Shown here in pieces: positions 1-8,155 of a DNA stretch of 50,252 nucleotides (positions are counted from its first letter, which is position 1; every line of letters starts with the position of its first letter). The translations under genes and the position numbers were made by a program. Below the pieces are notes generated by a model. It was given only the letters and a program-made list of their open reading frames with translations. It had not been told where the DNA came from and made no database searches. The DNA lies in assembly GCF_000964085.1 (NCBI RefSeq), contig NZ_JZRB01000044.1:1-50252 (forward strand), given 5' to 3'. Source of the stretch: Luteibacter yeojuensis (GTDB lineage Bacteria; Pseudomonadota; Gammaproteobacteria; Xanthomonadales; Rhodanobacteraceae).

Positions 1-18
1 GTCCTGAGTGAGCCGCCC

Positions 19-46
19 ATTCTAGATCAAATTTCGTTTCTGTCAA
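19..46 (-). promoter_or_regulatory. Strong sigma-70, rRNA-type promoter firing leftwards
   Basis: On the minus strand a perfect TTGACA (-35, complement of 41-46) and TAGAAT (-10, complement of 19-24) are separated by 16 bp. They are followed by a GC-rich discriminator (GGGCGGCTCA) and preceded by an A/T-rich UP-like stretch at about 53-70. A 16-bp spacer with a GC-rich discriminator and UP element is typical of stable-RNA promoters. Transcription would leave the window to the left, so an rRNA operon probably starts just outside. The RNA gene itself is not visible. Confidence 0.75.
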
Positions 47-155
47 CACCCTGCGAAGAAGAAATTTTCGAGGTTGCTGCCGGATCCGAAGACCTTGGAC
101 ACCGTTCGCGAAGCGCGTTCCGTGTCAGCGGGGAGGCGAATAATACGGATTTCAG

Positions 156-173
156 AAGGGGCCGCAACCCCTT
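156..173. terminator. Stem-loop 3' of tyrS, likely terminator
   Basis: AAGGGG and CCCCTT form a 6-bp stem around CCGCAA. It lies 25 bp past the tyrS stop. The T-rich tract (182-188) is on the plus-strand side, so as a classical intrinsic terminator it fits rightward transcription better. It may still insulate tyrS from the stable-RNA promoter. Confidence 0.4.
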
Positions 174-198
174 TTGTGAACTTTTTTTGAAAGCGCCG

Positions 199-1401
199 TT
201 AAATCAGGCGGATACGGGCGAAGTTCCTTTTGCCCACCTGGAGCACGCCCTCGAAACCGGCCGTGAAGACCCGCGCGGCGTCCTCCACCACCTCGCCATC
301 GATGCGCACGGCACGCTCCTTGAGCTTGCGGTTCGCCTCGGAATTGCTCGGCGTGACGCCTGCCGCCGTCAGCAGCGCGGCCAGGCGGAAGCCCTCGGCG
401 GGGGCCTGGATATCGGAAAGGGGCAACAGGCTGGTATCGCCCTGCCCCGTGACCACCGCGTGCCAGCCCGCGATGGCCTGCTCGGCCGTGGCGGCATCGT
501 GGAAGCGCGCGGCCAGCTCCCGGGCCAGGCGCAGCTTGGCGTCGCGGGGGTTGGCGCCGGCGGCCACCTCGGCCTTCATGCGCGCCAGCTCGTCGAGCGA
601 GACCTCAAAGCTAAGGAGCTCGAACCAGCGCCACATGAGGTCGTCGCCGATCTTCATGGTCTTCGTGACGATATCGATGGCCGGCTCGTTGATGCCGATG
701 TAGTTGCCCAGCGACTTGGACATCTTGTTGACGCCATCCAGGCCCTCGAGCAGCGGCATGGTGAGGACCACCTGCGGCGCCTGGCCATGGTGCTCCTGCA
801 GGCCGCGGCCCATGAGGAGGTTGAACTTCTGGTCGGTGCCGCCCAGCTCGACGTCGGCCTCGAGGGCCACGGAGTCGTAGCCCTGCACCAGGGGGTAGAG
901 GAACTCGTGGATGGCGATGGGCTGCTCGCCCTTGTAGCGCTTGGCGAAATCGTCGCGCTCGAGCATGCGGGCCACCGTGTGCTGGGCCGCGAGGCGGATC
1001 ATGTCAGCCGCGCCCATCTTGCCAAACCACTCGGAATTGAAGCGCAGCTCGGTCTTCTCCTTGTCGAGCACCTTGTAGACCTGCTCGGCATAGGTTTCCG
1101 CATTGGCGAGCACATCCTCGCGGGTGAGCGGCTTGCGGGTGGCGTTCTTGCCCGTCGGGTCGCCGATCATCCCGGTGAAATCGCCGATGAGGAAGATGAC
1201 CTGGTGCCCCAGGTCCTGGAACTGGCGCATCTTGTTGAGCAGCACGGTGTGGCCGATGTGCAGGTCGGGCGCGGTGGGATCGAAGCCTGCCTTGATGCGC
1301 AGCGGGCGCCCCAGCTTGAGGCGCGCCTCGAGGTCTTCCTTCTTGATGATCTCGTCGGCGCCGCGCGCGATCAGCGCCAGCGACTGCTGCAGGTCGTTCA
1401 T
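199..1401 (-). CDS. tyrS: Tyrosyl-tRNA synthetase
   Basis: Cytoplasmic class I aminoacyl-tRNA synthetase that charges tRNA-Tyr with tyrosine. The 400-aa product has the HIGH signature ([10 protein letters not shown], near residue 45), the KMSKS loop ([10 protein letters not shown], near residue 230) and a C-terminal S4-type RNA-binding domain. Length fits the family. The start MNDLQQ was chosen over an upstream in-frame extension because a GAGAG/GAGTGAG ribosome site sits just before it and the extension has no family-like sequence. It is divergent from the M23 peptidase gene and lies upstream of the presumed rRNA promoter, an order I recall from Xanthomonadales. Confidence 0.97.
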   Translation of the reverse strand: MNDLQQSLALIARGADEIIKKEDLEARLKLGRPLRIKAGFDPTAPDLHIGHTVLLNKMRQFQDLGHQVIFLIGDFTGMIGDPTGKNATRKPLTREDVLANAETYAEQVYKVLDKEKTELRFNSEWFGKMGAADMIRLAAQHTVARMLERDDFAKRYKGEQPIAIHEFLYPLVQGYDSVALEADVELGGTDQKFNLLMGRGLQEHHGQAPQVVLTMPLLEGLDGVNKMSKSLGNYIGINEPAIDIVTKTMKIGDDLMWRWFELLSFEVSLDELARMKAEVAAGANPRDAKLRLARELAARFHDAATAEQAIAGWHAVVTGQGDTSLLPLSDIQAPAEGFRLAALLTAAGVTPSNSEANRKLKERAVRIDGEVVEDAARVFTAGFEGVLQVGKRNFARIRLI

Positions 1402-1471
1402 GCTCACTCTCTTGTTTACGTACGTATGTATGGGTTTGCCCTGCTTCACAAATGTTAGTGAAGAAGGCGTG

Positions 1472-1494
1472 GCGGTTAATTGTGCGTTAACCGC
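1472..1494. promoter_or_regulatory. Perfect inverted repeat in tyrS/M23 intergenic region
   Basis: GCGGTTAA (1472-1479) and TTAACCGC (1487-1494) are perfect 8-bp arms separated by 7 bp, between the divergent tyrS and M23 peptidase genes. A second, weaker dyad TTCAC/GTGAA spans 1445-1461. Geometry suggests a dimeric regulator site. No regulator is identified. Confidence 0.4.
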
Positions 1495-1527
1495 ATGTTG
1501 CGATGCAAAGCCTTGATGTGAAAGGCG

Positions 1528-1557
1528 TTGACGTCTTTTGCACGAGGCCGTTATGGT
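1528..1557 (+). promoter_or_regulatory. Predicted sigma-70 promoter of the M23 peptidase gene
   Basis: TTGACG (-35, 1528-1533) and TATGGT (-10, 1552-1557) are 18 bp apart. The predicted transcript would begin near 1564. This supports the ATG at 1595 rather than the upstream in-frame TTG (1538) or ATG (1553), which overlap the promoter. Confidence 0.5.
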
Positions 1558-1594
1558 ACGCGACAACACGGGGCGAGCGGATACAAGAAAGACA

Positions 1595-3118
1595 ATGGGT
1601 GATCAGATTCGAGGCGCGCAGCATAGTGCGCGCAAGCAGGCGATTCGCCGCAAGGCGCAGCGTCGCCATTCGCACTTCTATGACAATCGCGCCGCGCACT
1701 GGTCGTTCAGCCGCAACGCATCGTCCGAGCCGCTGAGCTGGTCGCGCGAGCGCTGGATCCTTGCCGGCACCGCGTTCCTGCTCGTCATCCTTTCCGCGCT
1801 GGTGATCCCCGCGTGGGCCGGCGCCATGAAGTCGTCGCGCATCACCGCCACGCCGGCGGGCACCGCGCGCAAGCTCACCGGCGCGCCCATCGCCGTCGCC
1901 GCCATCGCAAGCGATATCCCGCACAACACCGTTTCCATCGCCGTGCCGAAGATGGACCCGGCCACCATCAAGCCGCTCGTGCCGACCGAGGAATGGCAGA
2001 CGGTGCAGGTCGAGGCAGGCCAGACCCTCGCCGACATCTTCCTGGCGCAGGGCCTCAACATGACCGACCTGCAGCACGTCATCGACGGCGCGGGCGGCAC
2101 CAAGGTGTTTCACCAGATCAAGCCGGGCCAGGAATTCCAGTTCCTCATCGGCGGCGACCACGCACTGAAGGGCGTGCGCTTCGACAAGGATGAAGCCACC
2201 ATCGCCACGCTGCGCCTCGATGGCGATGCGGCGAAGCTCACCACGCAGGTGCGCGACGTGCAGCGCCGCGAGCACATCGCGCACGGCAGCATCGATGGTT
2301 CGCTGTTCGCCGCCGCGTCGAAGGCCGGCATGAGCAACGCCATGGTGTTGAAGCTGGCGGAAGCCTTCAAGTACGACATCGACTTCGTGCAGGACCTGCG
2401 CGTGGGCGATAGCTTCACCGTCATCTACGACGACGTGTACAGCGATGGCGCGTACCTGCGCGAAGGCGACATCGTCGCCGCCGAGTTCGTGAACCAGGGC
2501 AAGCGCTACACCGCCTATCGCTTCAAGAACGCCGACGGCAAGGTCGGTTACTTCAGCGAAGAGGGCCGCCCGCTCGCCGGTTCGTTCCTGCGCATCCCCG
2601 TCGACTTCACCCGCATCTCGTCGCAGTTCAGCGCGGGCCGCATGCACCCCATCCTCGGCAAGATGCGCGCGCACAAGGGCGTCGACTACGCCGCGCCCTC
2701 CGGCACGCCCATCCATGCCGCCGGCGATGGCGTCGTCAAGTTCCGCGGCTGGATGAATGGCTACGGCAACTTCGTGGTCATCCAGCACAACGGCACCATC
2801 AGCACCGCATACGGCCACATGTCGCGCTTCGCCAACCTGCGCGTCGGCCAGCACGTGAGCCAGGGCGCCACCATCGGCTACGTCGGCATGACCGGCCTCG
2901 CCACCGGCCCGCACCTGCATTACGAATTCCGCGTCAACAACGTGCAGCGCGATCCGCAGTCGGTAACCCTGCCGAAGCCCGAGCCGCTGCCGGCCGCGCA
3001 GCTGGCGAAGTTCAAGAAGGAAGTGGTGGGCCCGCAGCTCGCGCGCCTCAACCAGCTCGACAGCAACTACAAGCTGGCCGCCGCCAAGTCGCCGAACGCC
3101 ACCACCAGCGACGATTAA
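1595..3118 (+). CDS. Membrane-anchored M23 family murein endopeptidase
   Basis: Predicted zinc endopeptidase that cuts peptidoglycan cross-links in the periplasm. The 507-aa product has a basic cytoplasmic N-terminus, one membrane anchor (about residues 54-75), a LysM/OapA-like segment (about 125-160) and a C-terminal lysostaphin-type domain. The domain carries HKGVDY (HxxxD, about residue 360) and HLHYEF (about residue 440), the metal-binding motifs of active M23 enzymes. The ATG at 1595 follows AAGAAAG and lies downstream of a predicted promoter; an ATG at 1553 is the alternative. It is followed 4 bp later by anmK, so both probably form one transcript devoted to wall turnover. It resembles the MepM/YebA group, but orthology was not tested. 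Confidence 0.9.
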   Translation: MGDQIRGAQHSARKQAIRRKAQRRHSHFYDNRAAHWSFSRNASSEPLSWSRERWILAGTAFLLVILSALVIPAWAGAMKSSRITATPAGTARKLTGAPIAVAAIASDIPHNTVSIAVPKMDPATIKPLVPTEEWQTVQVEAGQTLADIFLAQGLNMTDLQHVIDGAGGTKVFHQIKPGQEFQFLIGGDHALKGVRFDKDEATIATLRLDGDAAKLTTQVRDVQRREHIAHGSIDGSLFAAASKAGMSNAMVLKLAEAFKYDIDFVQDLRVGDSFTVIYDDVYSDGAYLREGDIVAAEFVNQGKRYTAYRFKNADGKVGYFSEEGRPLAGSFLRIPVDFTRISSQFSAGRMHPILGKMRAHKGVDYAAPSGTPIHAAGDGVVKFRGWMNGYGNFVVIQHNGTISTAYGHMSRFANLRVGQHVSQGATIGYVGMTGLATGPHLHYEFRVNNVQRDPQSVTLPKPEPLPAAQLAKFKKEVVGPQLARLNQLDSNYKLAAAKSPNATTSDD

Positions 3119-3122
3119 AACC

Positions 3123-4241
3123 ATGCCCCACGCCTCGGACGGCCTGTACCTCGGCCTCATCTCGGGCACCAGCGCGGACGGCATCGACGCCGCGCTGGTC
3201 CGCTTCACCGACACCCGCCCCGCGCTCGTCGCGGGGCTCGTGCATCCATGGGAAGAAAACCTGCGCCGGCGCATCCTCGCCGTGGCGCAGGACGAGGAAC
3301 GCCTCGACCTCGACGGCTATGGCCGCCTCGATGTCGCCGTGGGCCAGGCCTTCGCCGGTGCCGCGCAGGCCGTGCTCGCGAAGGCCGGCGTGAACGCGGG
3401 CGACGTGCGCGCCATCGGTTCGCATGGCCAGACGATCCGCCACCGCCCCGACGGCGAACACCCCTTCACCCTGCAGATCGGCGACCCCTCGGTCATCGCC
3501 GAGCAAGCGCGCATCGACACCATCGCCGATTTCCGCCGCCCCGATGTCGCCGCCGGCGGCCAGGGCGCGCCGCTGGTGCCGGCGTTCCATGCCACGGTGC
3601 TGCGGCCCGACGCCGGCGCCCGCGTGGTGCTGAACCTGGGCGGCATCGCCAACGTCACGCGGCTGACGCCCGAGGGCGGCGTCACCGGCTTCGACACCGG
3701 CCCCGCCAACGGGCTGATGGATGCCTGGTGCCTGCGCCACAAGGGCGAAGCCTTCGACCGCGACGGCCGCTTCGCCGCCAGCGGCAGCGTGGACCCCGAT
3801 CTGCTCGCCGAGCTGCTCGACGATGCGTACTTCCTGCTGCCGCCGCCCAAGAGCACCGGCCGCGAACACTTCCACCTGGCCTGGCTCGATGCGCATCCGC
3901 GCGTGGCCGAGCTCGCGCCCGAGGACGTGCAGGCGACGCTGATGGCGCTGAGCGCGGTGTCGATCACCGACGCCATCCGCCTCCACGCGGCGGATGCCAC
4001 CGACGTCGTCGCGTGTGGCGGCGGGGTGCATAACGCGGCGCTGATGCACGCGATCGCGGCACGGCTCGAAGGCCGTGCGCTGCGCGCGAGCGGCGATTTC
4101 GGCATCGACCCGGATTACATGGAAGCCATGGGCTTCGCGTGGCTGGCGTTCCGCCGGCTGCGTGGCGAGCCAGGGAACCTGCCCGCGGTGACGGGGGCGC
4201 GGGGGCCCCGGCTGCTGGGCGCGCTGTACGCCGCGCCCTAG
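3123..4241 (+). CDS. anmK: Anhydro-N-acetylmuramic acid kinase
   Basis: Cytosolic kinase of murein recycling. It opens the 1,6-anhydro ring of anhMurNAc and phosphorylates it to MurNAc-6-P. The 372-aa protein begins with the family's ATP/sugar motif (GLISGTSADGIDAALV) and carries NLGGIANVT and FDTGPANGLMD, all typical of AnmK; length is normal. It starts 4 bp after the M23 peptidase gene, suggesting co-transcription and functional coupling of wall cutting and salvage. The muropeptide permease gene ampG lies close by on the other strand. The stop codon overlaps, within a CTAG, the stop of the convergent ribbon-helix-helix gene. Confidence 0.96.
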   Translation: MPHASDGLYLGLISGTSADGIDAALVRFTDTRPALVAGLVHPWEENLRRRILAVAQDEERLDLDGYGRLDVAVGQAFAGAAQAVLAKAGVNAGDVRAIGSHGQTIRHRPDGEHPFTLQIGDPSVIAEQARIDTIADFRRPDVAAGGQGAPLVPAFHATVLRPDAGARVVLNLGGIANVTRLTPEGGVTGFDTGPANGLMDAWCLRHKGEAFDRDGRFAASGSVDPDLLAELLDDAYFLLPPPKSTGREHFHLAWLDAHPRVAELAPEDVQATLMALSAVSITDAIRLHAADATDVVACGGGVHNAALMHAIAARLEGRALRASGDFGIDPDYMEAMGFAWLAFRRLRGEPGNLPAVTGARGPRLLGALYAAP

Positions 4242-4579
4242 GCCTTCTCTTCCTCGAAAGGGGTACTGCCGTGCAACTTCGCGGCCTCGGACAGCGAGGC
4301 CGGCGATGCCTGCGCCAGTGCCGCGAGGGCTTCCTGGAACGCGGCGGTCTCGTCGGCATCCCATGCACCGGTAAGGTGGGCGATGTCGCCGGGCTGCAGC
4401 AACAGTTCACCGAACACGTCGCCGGGGCTCAAGCCAAGCCCGTGCCGCAACGCGTGCAGGATCACCTCGTTGATCGACCAGCGGCGTTCCCGGGCAAGAT
4501 GCTTGATCCGCTCGGCCATCTGCTCGTCGATGTGTCGCACCACGATATCTGGCACGTGCGTAGTCTCCGTAGCGCCCAT
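4238..4579 (-). CDS. Ribbon-helix-helix (Arc-type) DNA-binding protein
   Basis: A 113-aa protein whose N-terminal ~50 residues look like an Arc/FitA-type ribbon-helix-helix: a short strand (VPDIVVRHID) then two helices (MAERIKHLARER and SINEVILHALRHGL). The C-terminal half is acidic and alanine-rich with no motif I recognise. The start is set by a strong CAGGGGG ribosome site just before the ATG. Such proteins are often antitoxins, but no toxin ORF follows: downstream is the convergent anmK, whose stop overlaps this one. It lies 59 bp downstream of ampG on the same strand, so it may be read from that operon or from a -10-like TAAGAT just upstream. A regulator role is inference. Confidence 0.8.
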   Translation of the reverse strand: MGATETTHVPDIVVRHIDEQMAERIKHLARERRWSINEVILHALRHGLGLSPGDVFGELLLQPGDIAHLTGAWDADETAAFQEALAALAQASPASLSEAAKLHGSTPFEEEKA

Positions 4580-4638
4580 GCCCCCTGTGAGCCTGATCTT
4601 ACACAGAAGTTCCGCAGGGGTGCATGTAGCCGGCCGGG

Positions 4639-5919
4639 CTAGGCCTTCACGTCGGCGGGCACCCGGCCGGCGTGGCGGGGCCACAGGCAGGCGAACAGCA
4701 GCATGGCGGGGAGCAGGGAGACCACGGTAATGATGAAGAACATCTGGTAGCCCAGCGCGGTGGCGATGCCACCGGCGAAGAAGCCCAGCACCTTGCCCGG
4801 CAGGTTCACCATGGAACTGAGCAGGGCGTACTGCGTGGCGGTGTGTTGCTTGTTCACCAGCGATGACAGGAAGGCCACGGTGGGCGGCCCCAGCATGCCC
4901 AGGGTGAAGTTCTCGGCCGAGATGACCGCCGTGAGCACCGCGACGTTGCCCTGGTGCTGGATAAGGAACAAGTAAAGCAGGTTGCTGGCACCGGCCACGA
5001 CGATGGCCGCACCCAGCGGCCGCCACGCGCCCCAGCGTGCCACCAGGGCCCCGCCGACAAACGTACCGGCGATGCCGACCCAGATGCCCCAGATCTTGGT
5101 GACCGTGGCGATCTGCGTCTTGTCGAAGCCCATGTCGCGGTAGAACGGGCTCATGACGCCGCCAATGGTCGCCTGCTCGGGGATCTTGAACAGCAGGATG
5201 AAGGCCAGCGTGGTGAGGGCGAGCACCCAGCCGTAACGATGGAAGAAATCGGTGAAGGGGTGGACGAGGCTCTCGCGCATGGCCTCGGCCCAGCCGCGCG
5301 GGCGCTCGCGCTGCACCCGGGGTTCGCGCGCCAGCAGCGTCGTGGCGATGGGGATGAGCATGGTCGCGGCCATGGCGACGTACACCACGGGCCACGCCAC
5401 GTGGTCGGCCATGATCAGCGCCAGCGCGCCCGTGACGATGAGCGCGATGCGGTAGCCGAGCGAGTAGGTGGCCACCAGGGCACCCTGTGCCTCGACGGGG
5501 GCGATCTCGATGCGGTACGCGTCCACGGCGATATCCTGCGTGGCGCCAAAGAACGCCACCACCAGCGTCGCGGCAACGAACAGCGGCAGCTGCGCGGGCG
5601 TGAGCGCCGCCATGGCCAATAGGCCAGCCGTGACGCACAACTGCGCGAACAGCAGCCAGCCCCGGCGCAGGCCCAGGCGGCGGAACAGCGGCAGCTGCCA
5701 GTGATCGAGCAGCGGCGCCCAGACGAACTTGAACGCGTAGGTCATGCCCGCGCTCGCGATCATCGTGATGTCTTTCAGCTGGATGCCGTTCTCTTTCAGC
5801 CAGTAGGCCAGCGTACCCGCCACCAGCAGGAAGGGCAGGCCCGAGGAGAAGCCGAGCAACGCCATGGTCCACGCGGAGGGCTGGGTGAACGCCCGCCACA
5901 GCGAGGGCTTAGTCGGCAT
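4639..5919 (-). CDS. ampG: AmpG-type muropeptide permease (MFS)
   Basis: Inner-membrane proton-driven importer of GlcNAc-anhMurNAc muropeptides for cell-wall recycling. The 426-aa protein is almost entirely hydrophobic helices in major-facilitator style. Its N-terminal region (GFSSGLPFLLVAGTLAYWL) and the segment GATQDIAVDAYRIE are hallmarks of AmpG. The ATG overlaps the end of xth by 11 bp, so the two genes are translationally coupled. Placement near anmK and the M23 peptidase fits a recycling role. Some single-unit AmpG-like MFS proteins have other substrates, so substrate is family-based inference. Confidence 0.88.
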   Translation of the reverse strand: MPTKPSLWRAFTQPSAWTMALLGFSSGLPFLLVAGTLAYWLKENGIQLKDITMIASAGMTYAFKFVWAPLLDHWQLPLFRRLGLRRGWLLFAQLCVTAGLLAMAALTPAQLPLFVAATLVVAFFGATQDIAVDAYRIEIAPVEAQGALVATYSLGYRIALIVTGALALIMADHVAWPVVYVAMAATMLIPIATTLLAREPRVQRERPRGWAEAMRESLVHPFTDFFHRYGWVLALTTLAFILLFKIPEQATIGGVMSPFYRDMGFDKTQIATVTKIWGIWVGIAGTFVGGALVARWGAWRPLGAAIVVAGASNLLYLFLIQHQGNVAVLTAVISAENFTLGMLGPPTVAFLSSLVNKQHTATQYALLSSMVNLPGKVLGFFAGGIATALGYQMFFIITVVSLLPAMLLFACLWPRHAGRVPADVKA

Positions 5920-6679
5920 AGTCGACCGTGAACGGCGCATGGTCGGAGAAGCGCTCGTCGCGGTAGATGGAGCAGCCACGCAGGCGCTCGCGCAGCCCCG
6001 CGCTGACGATCTGGTAATCGATGCGCCACCCCACGTTGTTGGCGCGAGCCTGGCCACGGTTGCTCCACCACGTGTACTCGACGGCATCGGGCTTCAGCGC
6101 GCGGAAGCTGTCGACCCAGCCGATGTCCTTGAACAGCAGGTCGAGCCAGGCGCGTTCTTCGGGCAGGCAGCCGCTGTTCTTCTGGTTCGAACTCCAGTTC
6201 TTGATGTCGTCCTTCGTGTGGACGATGTTCCAGTCGCCGCACAGCACGTAATCGCGCCCGCTGGCGGCCCACTCGCGGAAGATGGGGGTAAGCCATTCCA
6301 TAATGCGGAACTTGTACTGCTGGCGCTCGTCGCCCGACGAGCCCGACGGGATGTAGAACGACACCACGCTGAGGTTGCCGTAGCGGGCTTCGATATAGCG
6401 GCCCTCGCAGTCGAAATCCTCGCGGCCCAGCGAGGTGCGGATTTCATCCGGCTCGCGCTTTGAATAAATGGCCACGCCGCTGTAGCCCTTTTTGCTGCGG
6501 GCATCGTGGTAGAAGCAGTGGTGCCCATCGGGCCGGAACATCGGGTCGGTGAGCTGCGCCTCCTGCGCCTTGGTTTCCTGCAGGCACACCACGTCGGCGT
6601 CCTGCTGGCGGAGCCATTCGAACACGCCCTTGGTGGCGGCGGAACGGATGCCGTTGGCGTTCAGGGAAATAATGCGCAT
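5909..6679 (-). CDS. xth: Exodeoxyribonuclease III / AP endonuclease
   Basis: DNA-repair nuclease of the EEP superfamily that incises at abasic sites and removes 3'-blocking groups. The 256-aa product starts [14 protein letters not shown], has the metal-binding LQETK near residue 34, the catalytic GDWNI near 150 and the C-terminal SDHAPF. All active-site motifs look intact. It is the first gene of a two-gene unit with ampG (11-bp overlap) and diverges from pyrE; the xth/pyrE arrangement is common in Xanthomonadales. Whether it is XthA- or ExoA-type cannot be settled by eye. Confidence 0.95.
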   Translation of the reverse strand: MRIISLNANGIRSAATKGVFEWLRQQDADVVCLQETKAQEAQLTDPMFRPDGHHCFYHDARSKKGYSGVAIYSKREPDEIRTSLGREDFDCEGRYIEARYGNLSVVSFYIPSGSSGDERQQYKFRIMEWLTPIFREWAASGRDYVLCGDWNIVHTKDDIKNWSSNQKNSGCLPEERAWLDLLFKDIGWVDSFRALKPDAVEYTWWSNRGQARANNVGWRIDYQIVSAGLRERLRGCSIYRDERFSDHAPFTVDYAD

Positions 6680-6755
6680 GGGGTCTCGTGCCAGTCAGCG
6701 AGGGACCATGATAGCGCGGTACCATGGTGCCCTTTGCTTCCACCGAGACCACGCC

Positions 6756-7403
6756 GTGCACGATTACCAGCGCGAATTCATCGAACTGACCCTGGCCCGC
6801 GACGTGCTCCGCTTCGGCGAGTTCACGCTGAAATCGGGGCGCGTGAGCCCGTATTTCTTCAACATGGGCCGCATCGATTCCGGCGCCGCGCTGGCCCGGC
6901 TTGGCCGCGCGTACGCGGCGGCGGCCGTGCGCTCGGGCGTGGCGTTCGACATGTTGTTCGGGCCCGCCTACAAGGGCATCGCGCTGGCCGCGGCCACCGC
7001 CATCGCCCTGGCCGACGGGCAGGGCCGCGACGTGCCCTGGGCCTACAACCGCAAGGAAGCCAAGGCCCATGGCGAGGGCGGCACCCTGGTGGGCGCACCG
7101 CTGAAAGGGCGCGTGCTCATCGTCGACGACGTGATGACCGCCGGCACCGCCGTGCGTGAATCGCTCGACCTCATCCGTGCCCAGGGCGCCGAGCCGGCGG
7201 GCGTGCTCATCGCGCTCGACCGCCAGGAGCGTGGCCAGGGCGAGCTCTCGGCCGCCCAGGAAGTGGCCGCGCAGTTCGGCATCCCGGTCATCGCCATCGC
7301 CAGCCTGGCCGATGTGCTCACCTACGCGGGCGAGCGCCCCGAGCTGGCGGCCGAACATGAACGCCTGCTCGCCTACCGTGCCGAATACGGCGTCAAGGGC
7401 TGA
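6756..7403 (+). CDS. pyrE: Orotate phosphoribosyltransferase
   Basis: Converts orotate and PRPP to OMP in de novo pyrimidine synthesis, cytoplasmic. The product is 215 aa, the usual size. Visible motifs are [15 protein letters not shown] near the N-terminus, [24 protein letters not shown] and the PRPP-binding [14 protein letters not shown]. The GTG start was chosen because the sequence from [11 protein letters not shown] matches known PyrE N-termini. The open frame extends further upstream but overlaps xth on the other strand and lacks family-like sequence. The ribosome site is weak (GAGA). Confidence 0.95.
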   Translation: MHDYQREFIELTLARDVLRFGEFTLKSGRVSPYFFNMGRIDSGAALARLGRAYAAAAVRSGVAFDMLFGPAYKGIALAAATAIALADGQGRDVPWAYNRKEAKAHGEGGTLVGAPLKGRVLIVDDVMTAGTAVRESLDLIRAQGAEPAGVLIALDRQERGQGELSAAQEVAAQFGIPVIAIASLADVLTYAGERPELAAEHERLLAYRAEYGVKG

Positions 7404-7465
7404 CCGAAACCCACGACCCGGTCACGCGCCCGGCCGCCGGGCGCCGTTAAGGTATCGCCGCTGGC

Positions 7466-7471
7466 TATACT
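7466..7471 (+). promoter_or_regulatory. -10 element upstream of the DUF4124-like gene
   Basis: TATACT matches the sigma-70 -10 box at 5 of 6 positions. It lies 22 bp before the ATG, with a strong AGGAGGGG ribosome site between. No good -35 is visible. Confidence 0.4.
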
Positions 7472-7492
7472 CCGCCCACAGGAGGGGAAACC

Positions 7493-8143
7493 ATGCGAGC
7501 AGTGCGTTACATCATGGCGGGTGCGGCCTTGTTGCTGGCCACGTCGGCCATTGCCTACCAGGCGTCGTCGAACCAGGGCTACAGGTACCGCTGGAAGGAT
7601 GCGTCCGGCCAGTCGTACTTCAGCGACAGCCTCAACACCGATGCCCTCAAGGCCGGCTACGACATCGTCAATGCGCAGGGCATGGTCGTGCGGCACGTCG
7701 ACCGCCAGCTGACAGCGGACGAGCGCGCCGCGGCGAAGAAGCTGGCCGACCAGCAGGCGGCCGCCAAGGCCATCGCCGACCAGCGGGCCCGCGACGATGC
7801 CCAGATGCTCAACGCCTACCCCACCGAGCAGGCGTTCGCCGCGGCCCGGCAGTCGCAGCTCGATAATTATCACCAGGCCGTCGGCACCACGCAGATCAAC
7901 CTGCGCGGCCAGGAAAAGACCCTGGCCGACCTGCTCAACCGCGCAGGCGACCTCGAGCGCGCCAAGCAGCCGGTGCCGCCGTACCTCACCGACCGTATCA
8001 ACGAGCAGCGCGCCACGGTGAGCGGCTTGCGCACCACGCTGCAGCGCCAGCAGGCGTCCGAGGCATCGGCCAAGGCCACCATGGAAGCGGATATCGTGCG
8101 CTACCGCCAGCTCAAGGCACGCGCGGACGCGAACGGCGGCTAG
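7493..8143 (+). CDS. Secreted DUF4124-like coiled-coil protein
   Basis: A 216-aa protein of unknown function. A signal peptide (MRAVRYIMAGAALLLATSAI..AYQ) is followed by YRYRWKDASGQSYFSDS, the W-x-D-x-x-G-x-x-x-F-S/T-D pattern of DUF4124 domains common in Xanthomonadales. The rest is charged, alanine-rich helix (about residues 70-215) likely to form a coiled coil. The ATG has a near-perfect AGGAGG ribosome site. It is monocistronic and converges with the phosphomannomutase gene 12 bp away. Periplasmic location is predicted; no activity can be assigned. Confidence 0.85.
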   Translation: MRAVRYIMAGAALLLATSAIAYQASSNQGYRYRWKDASGQSYFSDSLNTDALKAGYDIVNAQGMVVRHVDRQLTADERAAAKKLADQQAAAKAIADQRARDDAQMLNAYPTEQAFAAARQSQLDNYHQAVGTTQINLRGQEKTLADLLNRAGDLERAKQPVPPYLTDRINEQRATVSGLRTTLQRQQASEASAKATMEADIVRYRQLKARADANGG

Positions 8144-8155
8144 GCCGCCCGCGCC

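Noticed and set aside
187-1458. 423-aa plus-strand ORF opposite tyrS
   Set aside because: Antisense shadow of tyrS caused by high GC; no family-like sequence, and tyrS motifs are unambiguous.
4238-4579. Antitoxin of a type II toxin-antitoxin pair
   Set aside because: No toxin-sized gene follows; the next gene downstream is the convergent anmK.
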